The notes: generated by a model from the letters alone, not told the origin. 64,000 nt of DNA from Porphyromonas uenonis DSM 23387 = JCM 13868 (GCF_000482365.1 NZ_KI535310.1:8956-72955); one strand, 5' to 3'; shown: positions 1-8,818, counted from the stretch's first letter. Translations and numbers: made by a program.

Positions 1-360
1 CAATCCGCTCTTTTTGAGGTAGAGCAACACCTTCATTTTGTCTGTTTGCATACGCTTCTGTTTTTATGGGCAAAGTTACCCGTTACCGAAGCGTTCTCAG
101 CTATGCAAAGCGTTGTATATCAGAGCAACAGCAACCAAATCGCAGAAAGTTCACTTACCGAATACTCTTCCGTCAGTTACCTGCTCCTACCTCTTCGTTA
201 CCATTCGGAGAATGGGCTAACGATTTGGTAACGGAACTTCTGCACAAATCCACGCTTTCTGCACTTTACCTCGCAGTGCAAATCACAGAGATATCGTGCA
301 AATCCCTCTCATTTCCATTCACTTACCCGCAATCCTCTCCCTAATGCCCTTCCCCCTAAT
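1..360. other. Intergenic stretch, no gene recognised
   Basis: I see no convincing gene here. The reading frames present are short, overlap in several frames and resemble no family I know. The stretch contains several GTTACC/GGTAAC words, but no tRNA, riboswitch or terminator could be made out. It may carry the upstream region of a gene lying left of the window. Confidence 0.4.
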
Positions 361-478
361 AGTTCCTCCGCTGGAACTAAAAAGTTCCTCCGCTGGAACT
401 GAAAAGTTCCTCCACTGGAACTGAAGAGTTCCTCCCTTGGAACTAAAAAGTTCCAAGAGGGGAACTCTTTTTGGAACT
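361..478. repeat. Palindrome array A, 22-bp period (AGTTCC-N6-GGAACT)
   Basis: Five 18-bp palindromes, each AGTTCC, a 6-nt core, then GGAACT, start at 361, 383, 405, 427 and 449. Spacers are 4 nt (aaaa, gaaa, gaag, aaaa), so the period is exactly 22 bp. A half unit follows at 473-478. Cores are TCCGCT twice, TCCACT, TCCCTT and AAGAGG. The reverse complement of the array matches the array at 29481-29620, including flanking bases. It lies beyond the 3' end of fhs and codes for nothing recognisable. Confidence 0.9.
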
Positions 479-563
479 CGTATATACTACTAAACCAGCA
501 CGATATGAGCAGCCTTTTATTAGGATAGGCGGAGTATTCGTTATGGGGAGATAGGAAACGAAG

Positions 564-606
564 AGGTCGCACAGGAACTACGGCGATGTAGTCTCCCATG
601 CGACCT
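564..606. terminator. Inverted repeat downstream of fhs, possible terminator
   Basis: AGGTCGCA at 564-571 pairs with TGCGACCT at 599-606. A second small stem (CTACTG/CAGTAG, 622-640) lies nearer to fhs. Neither has a clear T-run on the minus strand, so a role in ending the fhs transcript is only a guess. Confidence 0.3.
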
Positions 607-661
607 AACTCTGAGGGTGAGCTACTGACGAGTGCAGTAGTCTCTATGTGGTGAGGGCTTA

Positions 662-2332
662 CTAGCTCAGCCCCTCGATCTGACCATCGACGATGTCCAT
701 GTGGACGGCCTGTGGTTCCTTGGGCAGGCCTGGCATACGCATGATGCTACCCATGATGACGACAATCATCTCGGCGCCGCTGTTGAGGACGATATCCTCG
801 ACCTTCATATCAAAGCCTCGCATGTCGCCATATCCCTTGGGATCTGCCGAGAAGGAGTACTGCGTCTTGGCGATGCAGATAGGATAGCGCTCCATGTTGA
901 GCTCTTGGATACGAGCGAGCTTCTTCTCAGCCTTGCTACTATAGGTCACGTTGGCAGCACCGTAGATGCGCTTGGCGATGTGCTCTACTTTCGTTTTGAC
1001 CGGCTCGCTGAGCTGATAGACGTGATCGATAGGCTCTGAGGGATGCTTCTCAATCGTCTTGACGACCAGCTTCGCCAGCTCGGTAGCACCCTTGCCACCC
1101 TCACTGTAAGCATTGTTGATCGCAAAGCCACAACCTAGGACCTGCTCGCAGTGATTGCGGACAATCTCGATCTCCTCGTCTGTGTCGGTAGCGTAGCGGT
1201 TGAAGGCGACGACCACCGTCTGCCCGAAGTTGTGCAGATTGTGCACGTGACGATCTAGATTCGCAAGACCCTTACGGACACCCTCTATGTCCTTCTCGTA
1301 GATCTGCTTTTCGTGGACATCACCGTGCATCTTAAGACCAGCGAGGGTAGCGACGATGACCGTTAGTTTAGGCGTTATGCCTGCTACTTGGCACTTGATG
1401 TCGAGGAACTTCTCCGCACCGAGGTCGGCACCGAAGCCAGCCTCCGTGATGGTGTAGTCGCAGCAAGACATAGCCATCTTTGTCGCGAGGATCGAGTTAC
1501 ATCCGTGAGCAATATTAGCAAAAGGTCCGCCATGTATGAAAGCTGGGGTTCCTTCGGTGGTCTGCACGAGGTTCGGCTTGATCGCATCCTTTAGAAGGAT
1601 GGTGATAGCGCCACCGACGCCCAGGTCCTTGACACGAAATGGCTCCTTAGCCTTGGTGTAGCCGAGGAGGATATTGTCGATACGACGACGCAGGTCGTCT
1701 AGGTCAGAAGCGAGGCAAAGGATCGCCATGATCTCACTCGCAGGGGTGATATCAAAGCCAGTCTCCGTGGGGATGCCATTACCGACGCCCCCTAAACCCG
1801 TGATGCAGTTGCGCAGGGAGCGATCGTTGACGTCGAGGACGCGCTTCCAGAGCACCTCGGAGAGTCCCTCGCAACTATTTCTATTCTGATAGATATAGTT
1901 GTCTAGAAGCGCAGTGATCATGTTGTGCGCTGAGGTGATGGCGTGAAAGTCGCCCGTGAAGTGGAGGTTGATGTTCTCCATCGGGAGCACCTGAGCGTAA
2001 CCACCACCAGCGGCACCACCCTTCATACCGAAGCAGGGACCGAGGGAGGGCTCGCGAAGCGCTACAGCAGCACTCTTGCCGATCTTGTTAAGCCCGAGGG
2101 CTAGACCGATAGAGACGGTTGTCTTACCGACACCCGCCTTGGTCGGCGTGATGGCGGTCACGAGGATGAGGTTACTCTGCGCTACCTTGTCGGGGTCTAT
2201 CCGATCGAGGGAGACCTTGCCAATGTAGTGGCCATAAGGCTCTAGTTCACTGTCTGTGATGTTTAGCTGGTGAGCGATCTCCTCAATAGGCTTGAGCTCA
2301 CACTCACGAGCTATCTGAATATCTGATTTCAT
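662..2332 (-). CDS. fhs: Formate--tetrahydrofolate ligase
   Basis: This enzyme makes 10-formyl-tetrahydrofolate from formate, THF and ATP in the cytoplasm, feeding purine and formyl-Met synthesis. The 556-residue product is full length for the family. The P-loop [11 protein letters not shown] lies near residues 62-72. The glycine-rich family segment [19 protein letters not shown] follows with HFTGDFHAI behind it. The start at 2332 ([10 protein letters not shown]) matches family N-termini. It is a single-gene unit transcribed away from the tRNA gene. With thyA and pabABC elsewhere in the window it belongs to one-carbon metabolism. Confidence 0.97.
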   Translation of the reverse strand: MKSDIQIARECELKPIEEIAHQLNITDSELEPYGHYIGKVSLDRIDPDKVAQSNLILVTAITPTKAGVGKTTVSIGLALGLNKIGKSAAVALREPSLGPCFGMKGGAAGGGYAQVLPMENINLHFTGDFHAITSAHNMITALLDNYIYQNRNSCEGLSEVLWKRVLDVNDRSLRNCITGLGGVGNGIPTETGFDITPASEIMAILCLASDLDDLRRRIDNILLGYTKAKEPFRVKDLGVGGAITILLKDAIKPNLVQTTEGTPAFIHGGPFANIAHGCNSILATKMAMSCCDYTITEAGFGADLGAEKFLDIKCQVAGITPKLTVIVATLAGLKMHGDVHEKQIYEKDIEGVRKGLANLDRHVHNLHNFGQTVVVAFNRYATDTDEEIEIVRNHCEQVLGCGFAINNAYSEGGKGATELAKLVVKTIEKHPSEPIDHVYQLSEPVKTKVEHIAKRIYGAANVTYSSKAEKKLARIQELNMERYPICIAKTQYSFSADPKGYGDMRGFDMKVEDIVLNSGAEMIVVIMGSIMRMPGLPKEPQAVHMDIVDGQIEGLS

Positions 2333-2422
2333 TGTAGTACTATGTTAGTGTATAAGTAAAAAGGCACCCCCTACAGGGTCGGGTAGACCACTATAGACGA
2401 CGCCCTAGCTAAACAAGATAAG

Positions 2423-2495
2423 AGCCGAAAGCCGGACTCGAACCGGCGACCTACTCATTACGAATGAGTTGCTCTACCAACTGAGCTATTTCGGC
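2423..2495 (-). tRNA. tRNA-Thr (anticodon CGT)
   Basis: On the minus strand the 73 nt fold as a standard cloverleaf. The acceptor arm is GCCGAAA with TTTCGGC, and the D arm is GCTC/GAGC. The anticodon stem is ACTCA/TGAGT with loop TTCGTAA, giving anticodon CGT, which reads ACG. The T arm is GCCGG-TTCGAGT-CCGGC. The CCA end is not encoded and the discriminator base is T. It has its own promoter at 2511-2541. Confidence 0.95.
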
Positions 2496-2510
2496 GTCTC
2501 ATTGACGATG

Positions 2511-2541
2511 CAAAAGTACAACAAACTTTTGATACTACAAA
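2511..2541 (-). promoter_or_regulatory. Promoter of tRNA-Thr
   Basis: Read on the minus strand there is TTTG (2541-2538), 19 nt, then TACTTTTG (2518-2511). This is the Bacteroidota primary sigma pattern TTTG-N19-21-TAnnTTTG. The tRNA begins 15 nt downstream of the -7 box, leaving a very short leader. Confidence 0.8.
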
Positions 2542-2845
2542 GAGGATGCGCTTTGAGTTTGCTTTCGCCACCCGCTTTACTAAAGAAAAGCTATCCAATA
2601 CCGACAACTTAGTAGACAAAACAGAGAGACCAAAGATTCCAATTGGAAAACTTCCGAAAAGCTCATTTTTCTCAAACGACTAGTCTACAAGCTATTGCGA
2701 ATTACATTTGGAAAACTTTTCAACAGCCATCGTTTTCGAAGTTGTTTTATTTGGTTATCTCGTAGGAAAGCAGTAATATTGCAATCGAAACAAACAAGGA
2801 TGCCCTACGCTACCCATTCTTTCGTCAATCTGCGATCTATATATA
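2542..2845. other. A+T-rich intergenic stretch before the riboswitch
   Basis: No gene is seen. Small palindromes such as TTCCAATTGGAA (about 2638-2649) and isolated GGAAAACTT words resemble decayed members of the palindrome arrays found elsewhere in the window. The nrdD promoter should lie near 2820-2845, but no clear TAnnTTTG box was found. Confidence 0.4.
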
Positions 2846-3050
2846 ATAGGGTGAACTAGCGCATACCGCCTAGTCACTGGGAAACTGGTGTGAGTCCAGT
2901 ACAGAACCCGCTGCTGTAATTCTCGCCTTGGAGGAGGATCACATATCCACTGTCTTAGCTTCATAAGATGGGAAGGAGATTACTCCGAGCAGGGCTACGC
3001 TACACAGAGCATAGTCCCGACGAGATAAGTCAGAAGACCGACCCTAGCAT
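2846..3050 (+). promoter_or_regulatory. Cobalamin (B12) riboswitch upstream of nrdDG
   Basis: The region carries the B12 aptamer landmarks in order. ACTGGGAAACTGGTGTGAGTCC lies at 2875-2896, split here as ACTGGGAAACTGG then TGTGAGTCC. GAACCCGCTGCTGTAA follows at 2904-2919. GGGAAGGAG appears near 2970, and the 3' signature AAGTCAGAAGACCG lies at 3027-3040. A closing stem pairs TAGGGT (2847-2852) with ACCCTA (3041-3046). nrdD starts about 105 nt later. Such switches usually turn expression off when adenosylcobalamin is present. The expression platform was not resolved, although a GTCGCT/GAGCGAC hairpin sits near 3079-3098. Confidence 0.9.
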
Positions 3051-3154
3051 ACAGAGATCGTAAGGGATAAGACGAGGAGTGTCGCTAGAAGAGCGACAGT
3101 CGCACGAGAGATGGACGAAGCGTGGCAACCTACATTACTTTCGGGAATTGAAGT

Positions 3155-5554
3155 ATGACAACAACTATCAAACAAATCATCAAGCGGGATGGGCTTCAGG
3201 AGCCATTTACCCCGTCCAAGATTGAGAACGCCGTTCTCAAAGCCTACATCGCCACAGGTCAGACCGAGTGTCTCCAAGAGGCGAAGACAGTAACCATGGG
3301 CGTCCTCGGACGCATCGATCAGGAGGTCATCTCTGTCGAGGAGGTACAAGATCTCGTCGAGAGCGAGCTCATGAAGGTGCAGCCTGAGGTGGCTAAACGC
3401 TACATACTCTATCGCGAGTGGCGCAACACGGAGCGTCAGAAGAAGAGCGAGCTCAAGCGCAACCTCGACGGCATCGTCACCATCGACAGCAACGATGTCA
3501 ATCTGAGTAACGCCAATATGAGCAGTCACACGCCCGCTGGGCAGATGATGACCTTCGCATCTGAAGTCTCTAAGGACTACACCTACCGCTACCTGCTCCC
3601 CACGCAGTATGCTGAGGCGCACCGTCGTGGCGATATCCACATCCACGACCTCGACTACTACCCAACCAAGACGACCACCTGTATCCAATACGACCTGGCG
3701 GATCTCTACGAGCGGGGCTTCCACACGAAGAATGGTAGCATACGCACGCCTCAGAGCATCCAAAGCTATGCCACGCTGGCGACGATCGTCTTCCAGACGA
3801 ACCAAAACGAGCAGCATGGAGGACAGGCGATACCAGCCTTTGACTTCTTCATGGCTCCTGGCGTCTACAAGACTTTTCTCAAGCATATCGCCGACACGAC
3901 CCGCCTATTCCTTCACTGCCAGGGAGCCACAGACCTGCCCTCAGTGCAAGAGATACGAGAGCTGGCTGGTCAGCATCTAGACAGTATCGTCCCGACCTCG
4001 ACGGCGGTGACGAATCTGTGTCAAGCTCTAGGCCAGCGGGTCAATAAGGAGATACCACGCAAAGAACTGGTCTTCCTGATCAATCAAGCGATCGAGCGCA
4101 CACGTCGTGACACGCATCAGGCGATGGAGGGCTTCATTCACAACCTCAACACGATGCACTCGCGTGGTGGCAATCAGGTTGTCTTTAGCTCGATCAACTA
4201 TGGTACCGACACCTCGGCCGAGGGACGTATGGTCATTGAGGAGCTGATGAAAGCAACTACCGAAGGTCTAGGCGTAGGTGGCGAAGTGCCAGTCTTCCCA
4301 ATACAGATCTTTAAGGTCAAGGACGGGGTCAACTACTCCGAGGCGGACTTCGACCGTGCGATGAAAGACTTCGACCGTGCTGTGGCTGGGGAGATAGAGT
4401 TTGAGACGCCAAACTTCGACCTCTTCCTGAAGGCTTGCGAGACAACGGCGAAGGCGCTTTTCCCCAACTTTGTCTTCCTCGATACGCCCTTCAATCATAG
4501 TGATGAGTGGGATGCGGAGGACCCGCTGCGCTACCGTCATGAGCTAGCCACAATGGGATGCCGTACGCGTGTCTTTGAAAATATCAATGGTCCACGCACC
4601 TCCATCGGTCGTGGCAATCTCTCCTTTACGACGATCAATCTACCTCGCCTAGCCATCGAAGCAATGCGCTATGCTAAGGAGCAGATGGGTACGAAGGAGG
4701 ATATAGGCAAAATGCGCAGTATAGCAATCAATAAGCTCTACACTTCAATTCGTGAGATGGCTCGGCTCGTAGGCGAGCAGCTACACACGCGCTACGAGTT
4801 TCAGGCGACAGCCTTGGCGCGTCAGTTCCCCTTCATGATGGGCAATGATGTCTGGAAGGGCGGGGGTGCCCTACGTCCCAACGATCCTGTCGGTCACGTG
4901 ATAGACAGCGGTACGCTCGGCATCGGCTTCATCGGTGGGCACAACGCTATGTGCGCCATCTACGGCGAGGGACACGGCACCAACCAGGATGCTTGGCACA
5001 CACTCTACCACTGCATCGAGATCATGGGTGAGGTAGCACAGGAGTTCAAGGAGCGCTACCATCTCAACTACTCCGTACTAGCCACTCCAGCTGAGGGTCT
5101 CTCAGGTCGCTTCACGCGCCTCGACCGTAAGCGCTACGGGGTCATCGAGGGGGTCAACGATAGAGCTTACTATGTCAACTCCTTCCACATCGATGTCAAG
5201 GAGGAGATCCACATTGCGGACAAGATACGTCTGGAGGCTCCCTTCCACGCACTCACGCTAGGAGGACACATTACTTATATAGAGCTCGATGGCGAGGCTA
5301 AGAAGAATGTCAAGGCGATCGCCAAGATTGTCAAGCTAATGCAAGACAACCACATTGGCTACGGCTCTATCAATCACCCGATAGACACTTGTCGCGAATG
5401 TCACTACAAAGGGGTCATCTATGCGAAGTGCCCGATATGTGGTGGCGAAGACATACTACGTATGCGCCGCATCACGGGCTACCTGACGGGCGACCTCGCC
5501 TCATGGAACTCCGCCAAGCGTGCCGAAGAGGCTGATCGCGTCAAGCATCACTAG
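3155..5554 (+). CDS. nrdD: Anaerobic (class III) ribonucleoside-triphosphate reductase
   Basis: NrdD reduces ribonucleoside triphosphates to deoxy forms without oxygen, using a glycyl radical. Of 799 residues, about 1-95 form an ATP-cone allosteric domain (IIKRDGLQEPFTPSKIENAV). The C-terminus holds the Cys4 zinc site (C746, C749, C759, C762). The radical loop RITGYLTG follows, with the radical glycine at about residue 775. nrdG, the activase, starts 24 bp downstream. The B12 riboswitch ahead implies it is turned down when cobalamin is plentiful, presumably because a B12-dependent class II reductase encoded elsewhere takes over. That second enzyme is inferred, not seen. Confidence 0.97.
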   Translation: MTTTIKQIIKRDGLQEPFTPSKIENAVLKAYIATGQTECLQEAKTVTMGVLGRIDQEVISVEEVQDLVESELMKVQPEVAKRYILYREWRNTERQKKSELKRNLDGIVTIDSNDVNLSNANMSSHTPAGQMMTFASEVSKDYTYRYLLPTQYAEAHRRGDIHIHDLDYYPTKTTTCIQYDLADLYERGFHTKNGSIRTPQSIQSYATLATIVFQTNQNEQHGGQAIPAFDFFMAPGVYKTFLKHIADTTRLFLHCQGATDLPSVQEIRELAGQHLDSIVPTSTAVTNLCQALGQRVNKEIPRKELVFLINQAIERTRRDTHQAMEGFIHNLNTMHSRGGNQVVFSSINYGTDTSAEGRMVIEELMKATTEGLGVGGEVPVFPIQIFKVKDGVNYSEADFDRAMKDFDRAVAGEIEFETPNFDLFLKACETTAKALFPNFVFLDTPFNHSDEWDAEDPLRYRHELATMGCRTRVFENINGPRTSIGRGNLSFTTINLPRLAIEAMRYAKEQMGTKEDIGKMRSIAINKLYTSIREMARLVGEQLHTRYEFQATALARQFPFMMGNDVWKGGGALRPNDPVGHVIDSGTLGIGFIGGHNAMCAIYGEGHGTNQDAWHTLYHCIEIMGEVAQEFKERYHLNYSVLATPAEGLSGRFTRLDRKRYGVIEGVNDRAYYVNSFHIDVKEEIHIADKIRLEAPFHALTLGGHITYIELDGEAKKNVKAIAKIVKLMQDNHIGYGSINHPIDTCRECHYKGVIYAKCPICGGEDILRMRRITGYLTGDLASWNSAKRAEEADRVKHH

Positions 5555-5578
5555 CCTCTCAAGCCTCTGGCTTCTCAA

Positions 5579-6049
5579 ATGAATGTCCTCAAGGTCATAC
5601 CCGAGACCATCCTCGACGGTGATGGGATACGCTGCTCCATCTACTTAGCAGGCTGCTCCCATCACTGTCCAGGGTGTCACAACCCTGAGAGTCACAGTCC
5701 GCTCGCAGGCACACCCCTGACGGAGGAGTACCTGCAGCAGATCATTGACAGGATCAACGACAATCCCCTCCTCGACGGCATCACGCTGAGTGGAGGGGAT
5801 CCGATGTTCAGTCCCGAGGAGCTACTCACGCTCCTCAAGCGTCTCAAGAGCGACACGGGGCTAGAGATCTGGTGCTACACAGGCTACACGCTCGAGCAGA
5901 TCGAGCAAGACCCCACACGCGCCCCACTGCTAGACTATATAGATGTACTCGTCGATGGACGCTTCGTACAGAGTCTCTACGACCCTCAGCTCTCCTTCAG
6001 AGGCAGCTCCAATCAGCGCATCATAGCCCTGCACAAAGCGCAGCGCTAG
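5579..6049 (+). CDS. nrdG: Anaerobic ribonucleotide reductase activating protein (radical SAM)
   Basis: NrdG cleaves S-adenosylmethionine to install the glycyl radical on NrdD. The 156-residue product has the radical-SAM cluster motif CSHHCPGC (CX3CX2C) at about residues 27-34, and the SAM-binding segment LSGGDPMF near residue 71. Size and order fit the class III system. It lies 24 bp after nrdD, so it is co-transcribed and shares the B12 control. Confidence 0.95.
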   Translation: MNVLKVIPETILDGDGIRCSIYLAGCSHHCPGCHNPESHSPLAGTPLTEEYLQQIIDRINDNPLLDGITLSGGDPMFSPEELLTLLKRLKSDTGLEIWCYTGYTLEQIEQDPTRAPLLDYIDVLVDGRFVQSLYDPQLSFRGSSNQRIIALHKAQR

Positions 6050-6127
6050 CTAAAGTCAAGCCCCACGCTCCTCCTCTGCCACGCTCCGACCAGTGCCAGG
6101 AGATAACAAAGAAGCAGAAAGGAACCT

Positions 6128-6246
6128 CCCCGAGATATTTCCAAAGATTTTCCAGCCTTGGAAAATCAAATTTCCAAGGGAGGAAAAGTAGTTTTCCAAG
6201 GAAGGAAACTTTGCTTTCCAGCGTTGGAAAACGAGCGTTCCCCTAG
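6128..6246. repeat. Palindrome array C (TTTTCC-N6-GGAAAA)
   Basis: Successive palindromes have arms TTTCC/TTTTCC and GGAAA/GGAAAA around 6-nt cores AGCCTT, AAGGGA, AAGGAA and AGCGTT. The layout is that of arrays A and B. The innermost TTCC...GGAA is kept while the outer arm changes from AG to TT. The array lies between nrdG and the rpsP promoter. No coding function is seen in 6050-6380. Confidence 0.75.
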
Positions 6247-6309
6247 AGGAGCGGACGATCAGACGGCAATAAATCTTGGGAAGGTGATGGTGGGGTAAAC
6301 TTTTTTGCG

Positions 6310-6317
6310 TACCTTTG
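6310..6317 (+). promoter_or_regulatory. -7 promoter box for rpsP
   Basis: TACCTTTG matches the Bacteroidota -7 consensus TAnnTTTG and lies 63 nt before the rpsP start. It follows a T-run. No good TTTG box was seen 19-21 nt upstream. Confidence 0.7.
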
Positions 6318-6380
6318 CACGGTTCGTACGAGCCAAGGCTCTTGACGGACATCCAAATCATTCAAATCTCAATATCAACA

Positions 6381-6992
6381 ATGGCAACTAAAATCAGACT
6401 ACAAAGATTCGGTCGTCGTGGCTACCCCTTCTACCGTATCGTCATCGCTGATAGCAGGGCTCCACGGGATGGAAAGTTTATTGAGAGGATAGGTTCTTAT
6501 AATCCGAACACTAATCCTGCTACAATAGATTTGAAGTTTGACCGCGCTCTCTATTGGCTCAAGGTCGGTGCACAGCCTAGTGACACCGTACGTCGCATCC
6601 TCTCACGTGAGGGTGTCCTCCTTAAGAAGCACCTCGATGGTGGTGTCGCCAAGGGTGCATTCACACAGGAGGTCGCAGACCAGCGCTTTGAGGCATGGCA
6701 CACGAACAAGCAGCAGCTCCTCAAGGGAGTCGCTGAGCGTGACCAGCAGAAGGCTCAGGATATGGCTCAGAAGCAGCACGAGGCTGAGGAAGAGCAAAAT
6801 AAGGAGCGTAGCAAGGCACTAGAGGAGAAGAAAGCAGCCATCGAGCGCGAGAAGGCTGAAGCTGAGGCCGCTGCTAAGGCTGAAGCTGAGGCTGCCGAGG
6901 AGGCTAATGCTACCGAGGAAGCACCAGCTGCTGAGGAAGCTCCAGCCACCGAGGAGGCACCAGCTACCGAAGAGGCTCCCGCTGCTGAGTAA
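6381..6992 (+). CDS. rpsP: 30S ribosomal protein S16 with long acidic C-terminal tail
   Basis: S16 is a small-subunit assembly protein. The start ATG at 6381 gives [14 protein letters not shown], the conserved N-terminus. An in-frame upstream ATG at 6315 lies in the promoter and is rejected. The S16 fold covers about residues 1-85. The rest of the 203 residues is a lysine/glutamate/alanine-rich helix followed by a tail of EEAPA(A/T) repeats. Tails are common on Bacteroidota S16, but this one is long and compositionally biased. A terminator follows at 7067-7106. Confidence 0.96.
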   Translation: MATKIRLQRFGRRGYPFYRIVIADSRAPRDGKFIERIGSYNPNTNPATIDLKFDRALYWLKVGAQPSDTVRRILSREGVLLKKHLDGGVAKGAFTQEVADQRFEAWHTNKQQLLKGVAERDQQKAQDMAQKQHEAEEEQNKERSKALEEKKAAIEREKAEAEAAAKAEAEAAEEANATEEAPAAEEAPATEEAPATEEAPAAE

Positions 6993-7066
6993 GCTAACAA
7001 GCTACATAACCTCTACGACATATCAAGTCGTATAGACACGGATACGTATGTATCATGATATCCAGT

Positions 7067-7106
7067 GAGACCCAGACTGCATAACTTTGTGTAGTCTGGG
7101 TTTCTC
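7067..7106 (+). terminator. Terminator after rpsP
   Basis: GAGACCCAGACTGC (7067-7080) pairs with GTAGTCTGGGTTTCTC (7091-7106), followed by a weak T-rich stretch (GTTTG). It fits a rho-independent stop after rpsP. Confidence 0.65.
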
Positions 7107-7154
7107 GTTTGAGCTGACCGATCTATCTATGTGACAGTCACCCTCCCTCTCATC

Positions 7155-8399
7155 ATGACATCTCCACAACTACAATACCACACCACTACCCAGGGACTAC
7201 GTATCGTCTACTACCCTATCCCCAGCCAGGTCACCTATATAGGCTACATGGTACAGACGGGGTCGGCTCACGATCCGCAGCCTTACCATGGACTGGCACA
7301 CTGTACGGAGCACATGCTCTTTAAGGGAACGCATAGACGACACGCTCTGCACTTGGTGAATCGGGTCGAGGCAGTGGGGGCCGACCTCAATGCTTTTACC
7401 ACTAAGGAGGATACGACCCTGCACATATCAATCCCCTCACGCTACGCACTCAGAGCCGTTCATCTGCTCACGGATATCGTGCTCAATAGCTACATACCAG
7501 CCGAAGAGCTGAGCAAGGAGCAGGAGGTGATCATTGAGGAGATTGCTAGCTACCTAGATGCTCCGAGCGAGCGGATATACGATGAGTTTGAGGAGTTGCT
7601 CTTTGGTGGCACTCCGCTTGCGCACAATATCCTAGGCTCTGAGCAGTCGGTCAGACGTATCTCCTCGTCTGTGGTACGACGCTTTATGGATCAGTACTAC
7701 CGTCCCGACAATATGGTGCTGGGCATCTGGGGCGAGATAGACTTTGCCAAGGCAGTGGAGATGATCGAACATCTCTACAGCGAGCCACGAGTAGCTGCGG
7801 GAGATCCATTTAAGGTGCCAAAGGTCAAGCCCACGACCACTCCCGAGCGACTCATCGCCAAGACGCACCACTATCGCACTAACCAGAGCCACTGCATCAT
7901 CGGGACACATGCTCCGAGCCTGCACGACCGTGAGCGCTACGCTATGACGCTCTTCAACAACTTCGTCGGTGGTCCCGCCATCTCCTCACAGCTGAACCTA
8001 CATCTGCGTGAAGAGCTGGGACTAGTCTACAGTGTCGAGGCTAGCTACACGCCCTACCTAAGCGATGGCGTCTGGAACGTTTACCTAGGCACGGGGAGCG
8101 ACACGTTACAGCAAGCTGTTGAGGCGGTGCATAGCATCCTAGACCGCTATGTCACTAGCCCCATGAGTACGGAGCAACTAGCCATCAGCAAGCAGCAGAT
8201 CGTGGGGCAGCTACTCCTCGCCAATGACCAGCACGACAGCGAGCTTATCACCATGCTCAAGAGCTACCTCTACTTCGGCAGGGTCAGTAGCGTCGCTGAG
8301 GTCTCCGAACGCATACAGGCGATCACGCCAGAAGAAGTCACCGATACCGTCAGTCGCTACCTCACGAGAGCGCAGCGACATACGCTCATCTACAAGTAG
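7155..8399 (+). CDS. M16 family zinc peptidase (single-unit)
   Basis: This is a pitrilysin/insulinase-type metalloprotease, related to the processing-peptidase and YmxG group. Of 414 residues, HCTEHMLFKGT carries the inverted zinc motif HXXEH near residue 50. A C-terminal inactive-type M16 half follows. There is no signal peptide, so it probably acts in the cytoplasm. ATG at 7155 is preferred. An in-frame GTG at 7131 would add eight residues not typical of the family. It stands alone between rpsP and plsC. The substrate is unknown. Confidence 0.88.
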   Translation: MTSPQLQYHTTTQGLRIVYYPIPSQVTYIGYMVQTGSAHDPQPYHGLAHCTEHMLFKGTHRRHALHLVNRVEAVGADLNAFTTKEDTTLHISIPSRYALRAVHLLTDIVLNSYIPAEELSKEQEVIIEEIASYLDAPSERIYDEFEELLFGGTPLAHNILGSEQSVRRISSSVVRRFMDQYYRPDNMVLGIWGEIDFAKAVEMIEHLYSEPRVAAGDPFKVPKVKPTTTPERLIAKTHHYRTNQSHCIIGTHAPSLHDRERYAMTLFNNFVGGPAISSQLNLHLREELGLVYSVEASYTPYLSDGVWNVYLGTGSDTLQQAVEAVHSILDRYVTSPMSTEQLAISKQQIVGQLLLANDQHDSELITMLKSYLYFGRVSSVAEVSERIQAITPEEVTDTVSRYLTRAQRHTLIYK

Positions 8400-8411
8400 T
8401 AGAGCTACATC

Positions 8412-8789
8412 GCGAAGGAGGTCAGGGCTGACGCATGATAATCAGCCGTCTAGAAGCTACACATGACGATAGCTAGGAAATAGGCATTTCGTCTATCGCT
8501 ACACAGTGTCTACGGATCCTCTCTGATTACGCCTTCCTCCCGAAGAATTAAATTCCTACCTAGGAATTTGCCAAATAGCTACCTAGAAATTTCCCCAATA
8601 GGTACCTAGGAAATAAAAAATTCTTCGGAGGAATCAAATGAAACTTCGGAAGAATCAAAAAATAAGTCCGAAGAATTTGCCATTTCCTAGGTAGGAAATG
8701 GGCAAATTTCTAGGTACTTATTTGGCAAATTCCTAGGTTGGAAATCAGACGAGCGCATTTTTATCATGCGTCACCCCTGCGAAGGAGGT
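8412..8789. repeat. 11-bp target-site duplication flanking MITE copy 1
   Basis: The 11-mer GCGAAGGAGGT occurs directly at 8412-8422 and 8779-8789, immediately outside the element at 8423-8778. This is the expected scar of a transposition event. Confidence 0.85.
8423..8778 (+). mobile_element. MITE-like non-coding element, copy 1
   Basis: The element begins CAGGGCTGACGCATGATAA and ends TTATCATGCGTCACCCCT, terminal inverted repeats of about 18 bp with one mismatch. It codes for nothing. The inside is dense in small palindromes: CCTAGG-centred units (ACCTAGGAAT) outside and TTCGGAGGAATC/TTCGGAAGAATC units in the middle. It aligns over its length with the reverse complement of 29633-30012. An 11-bp direct repeat flanks it. 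Its right end lies 32 bp before the plsC -7 box. No transposase of this family was found in the window, so it would depend on one supplied elsewhere. Confidence 0.88.
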
Positions 8790-8810
8790 GAATGTCAAGG
8801 GCTTTTTCAC

Positions 8811-8818
8811 TACCTTTG
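8811..8818 (+). promoter_or_regulatory. -7 promoter box for plsC-phosphatase operon
   Basis: TACCTTTG lies 55 nt before the chosen plsC ATG. Any -33 box would fall at the edge of the MITE scar (8779-8789). No TTTG is visible there. Confidence 0.65.

Noticed and set aside
66-344. Overlapping short plus-strand frames at the window start
   Set aside because: Three frames overlap with no favoured one, no promoter and no recognisable motif.
358-478. CRISPR array interpretation of the 22-bp periodic repeats
   Set aside because: Spacers are only 2-4 nt, the units are palindromes and no cas genes are present.
309-599. A 96-codon minus-strand frame across palindrome array A
   Set aside because: Its protein is simply the translation of the repeat units and has no family resemblance.
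3044-3886. A 280-codon minus-strand frame opposite nrdD
   Set aside because: It is the antisense shadow of a clear nrdD and runs into the B12 riboswitch.
6767-7000. Alanine/serine-rich minus-strand frame opposite the rpsP tail
   Set aside because: It is the complement of the EEAPA repeats of S16.
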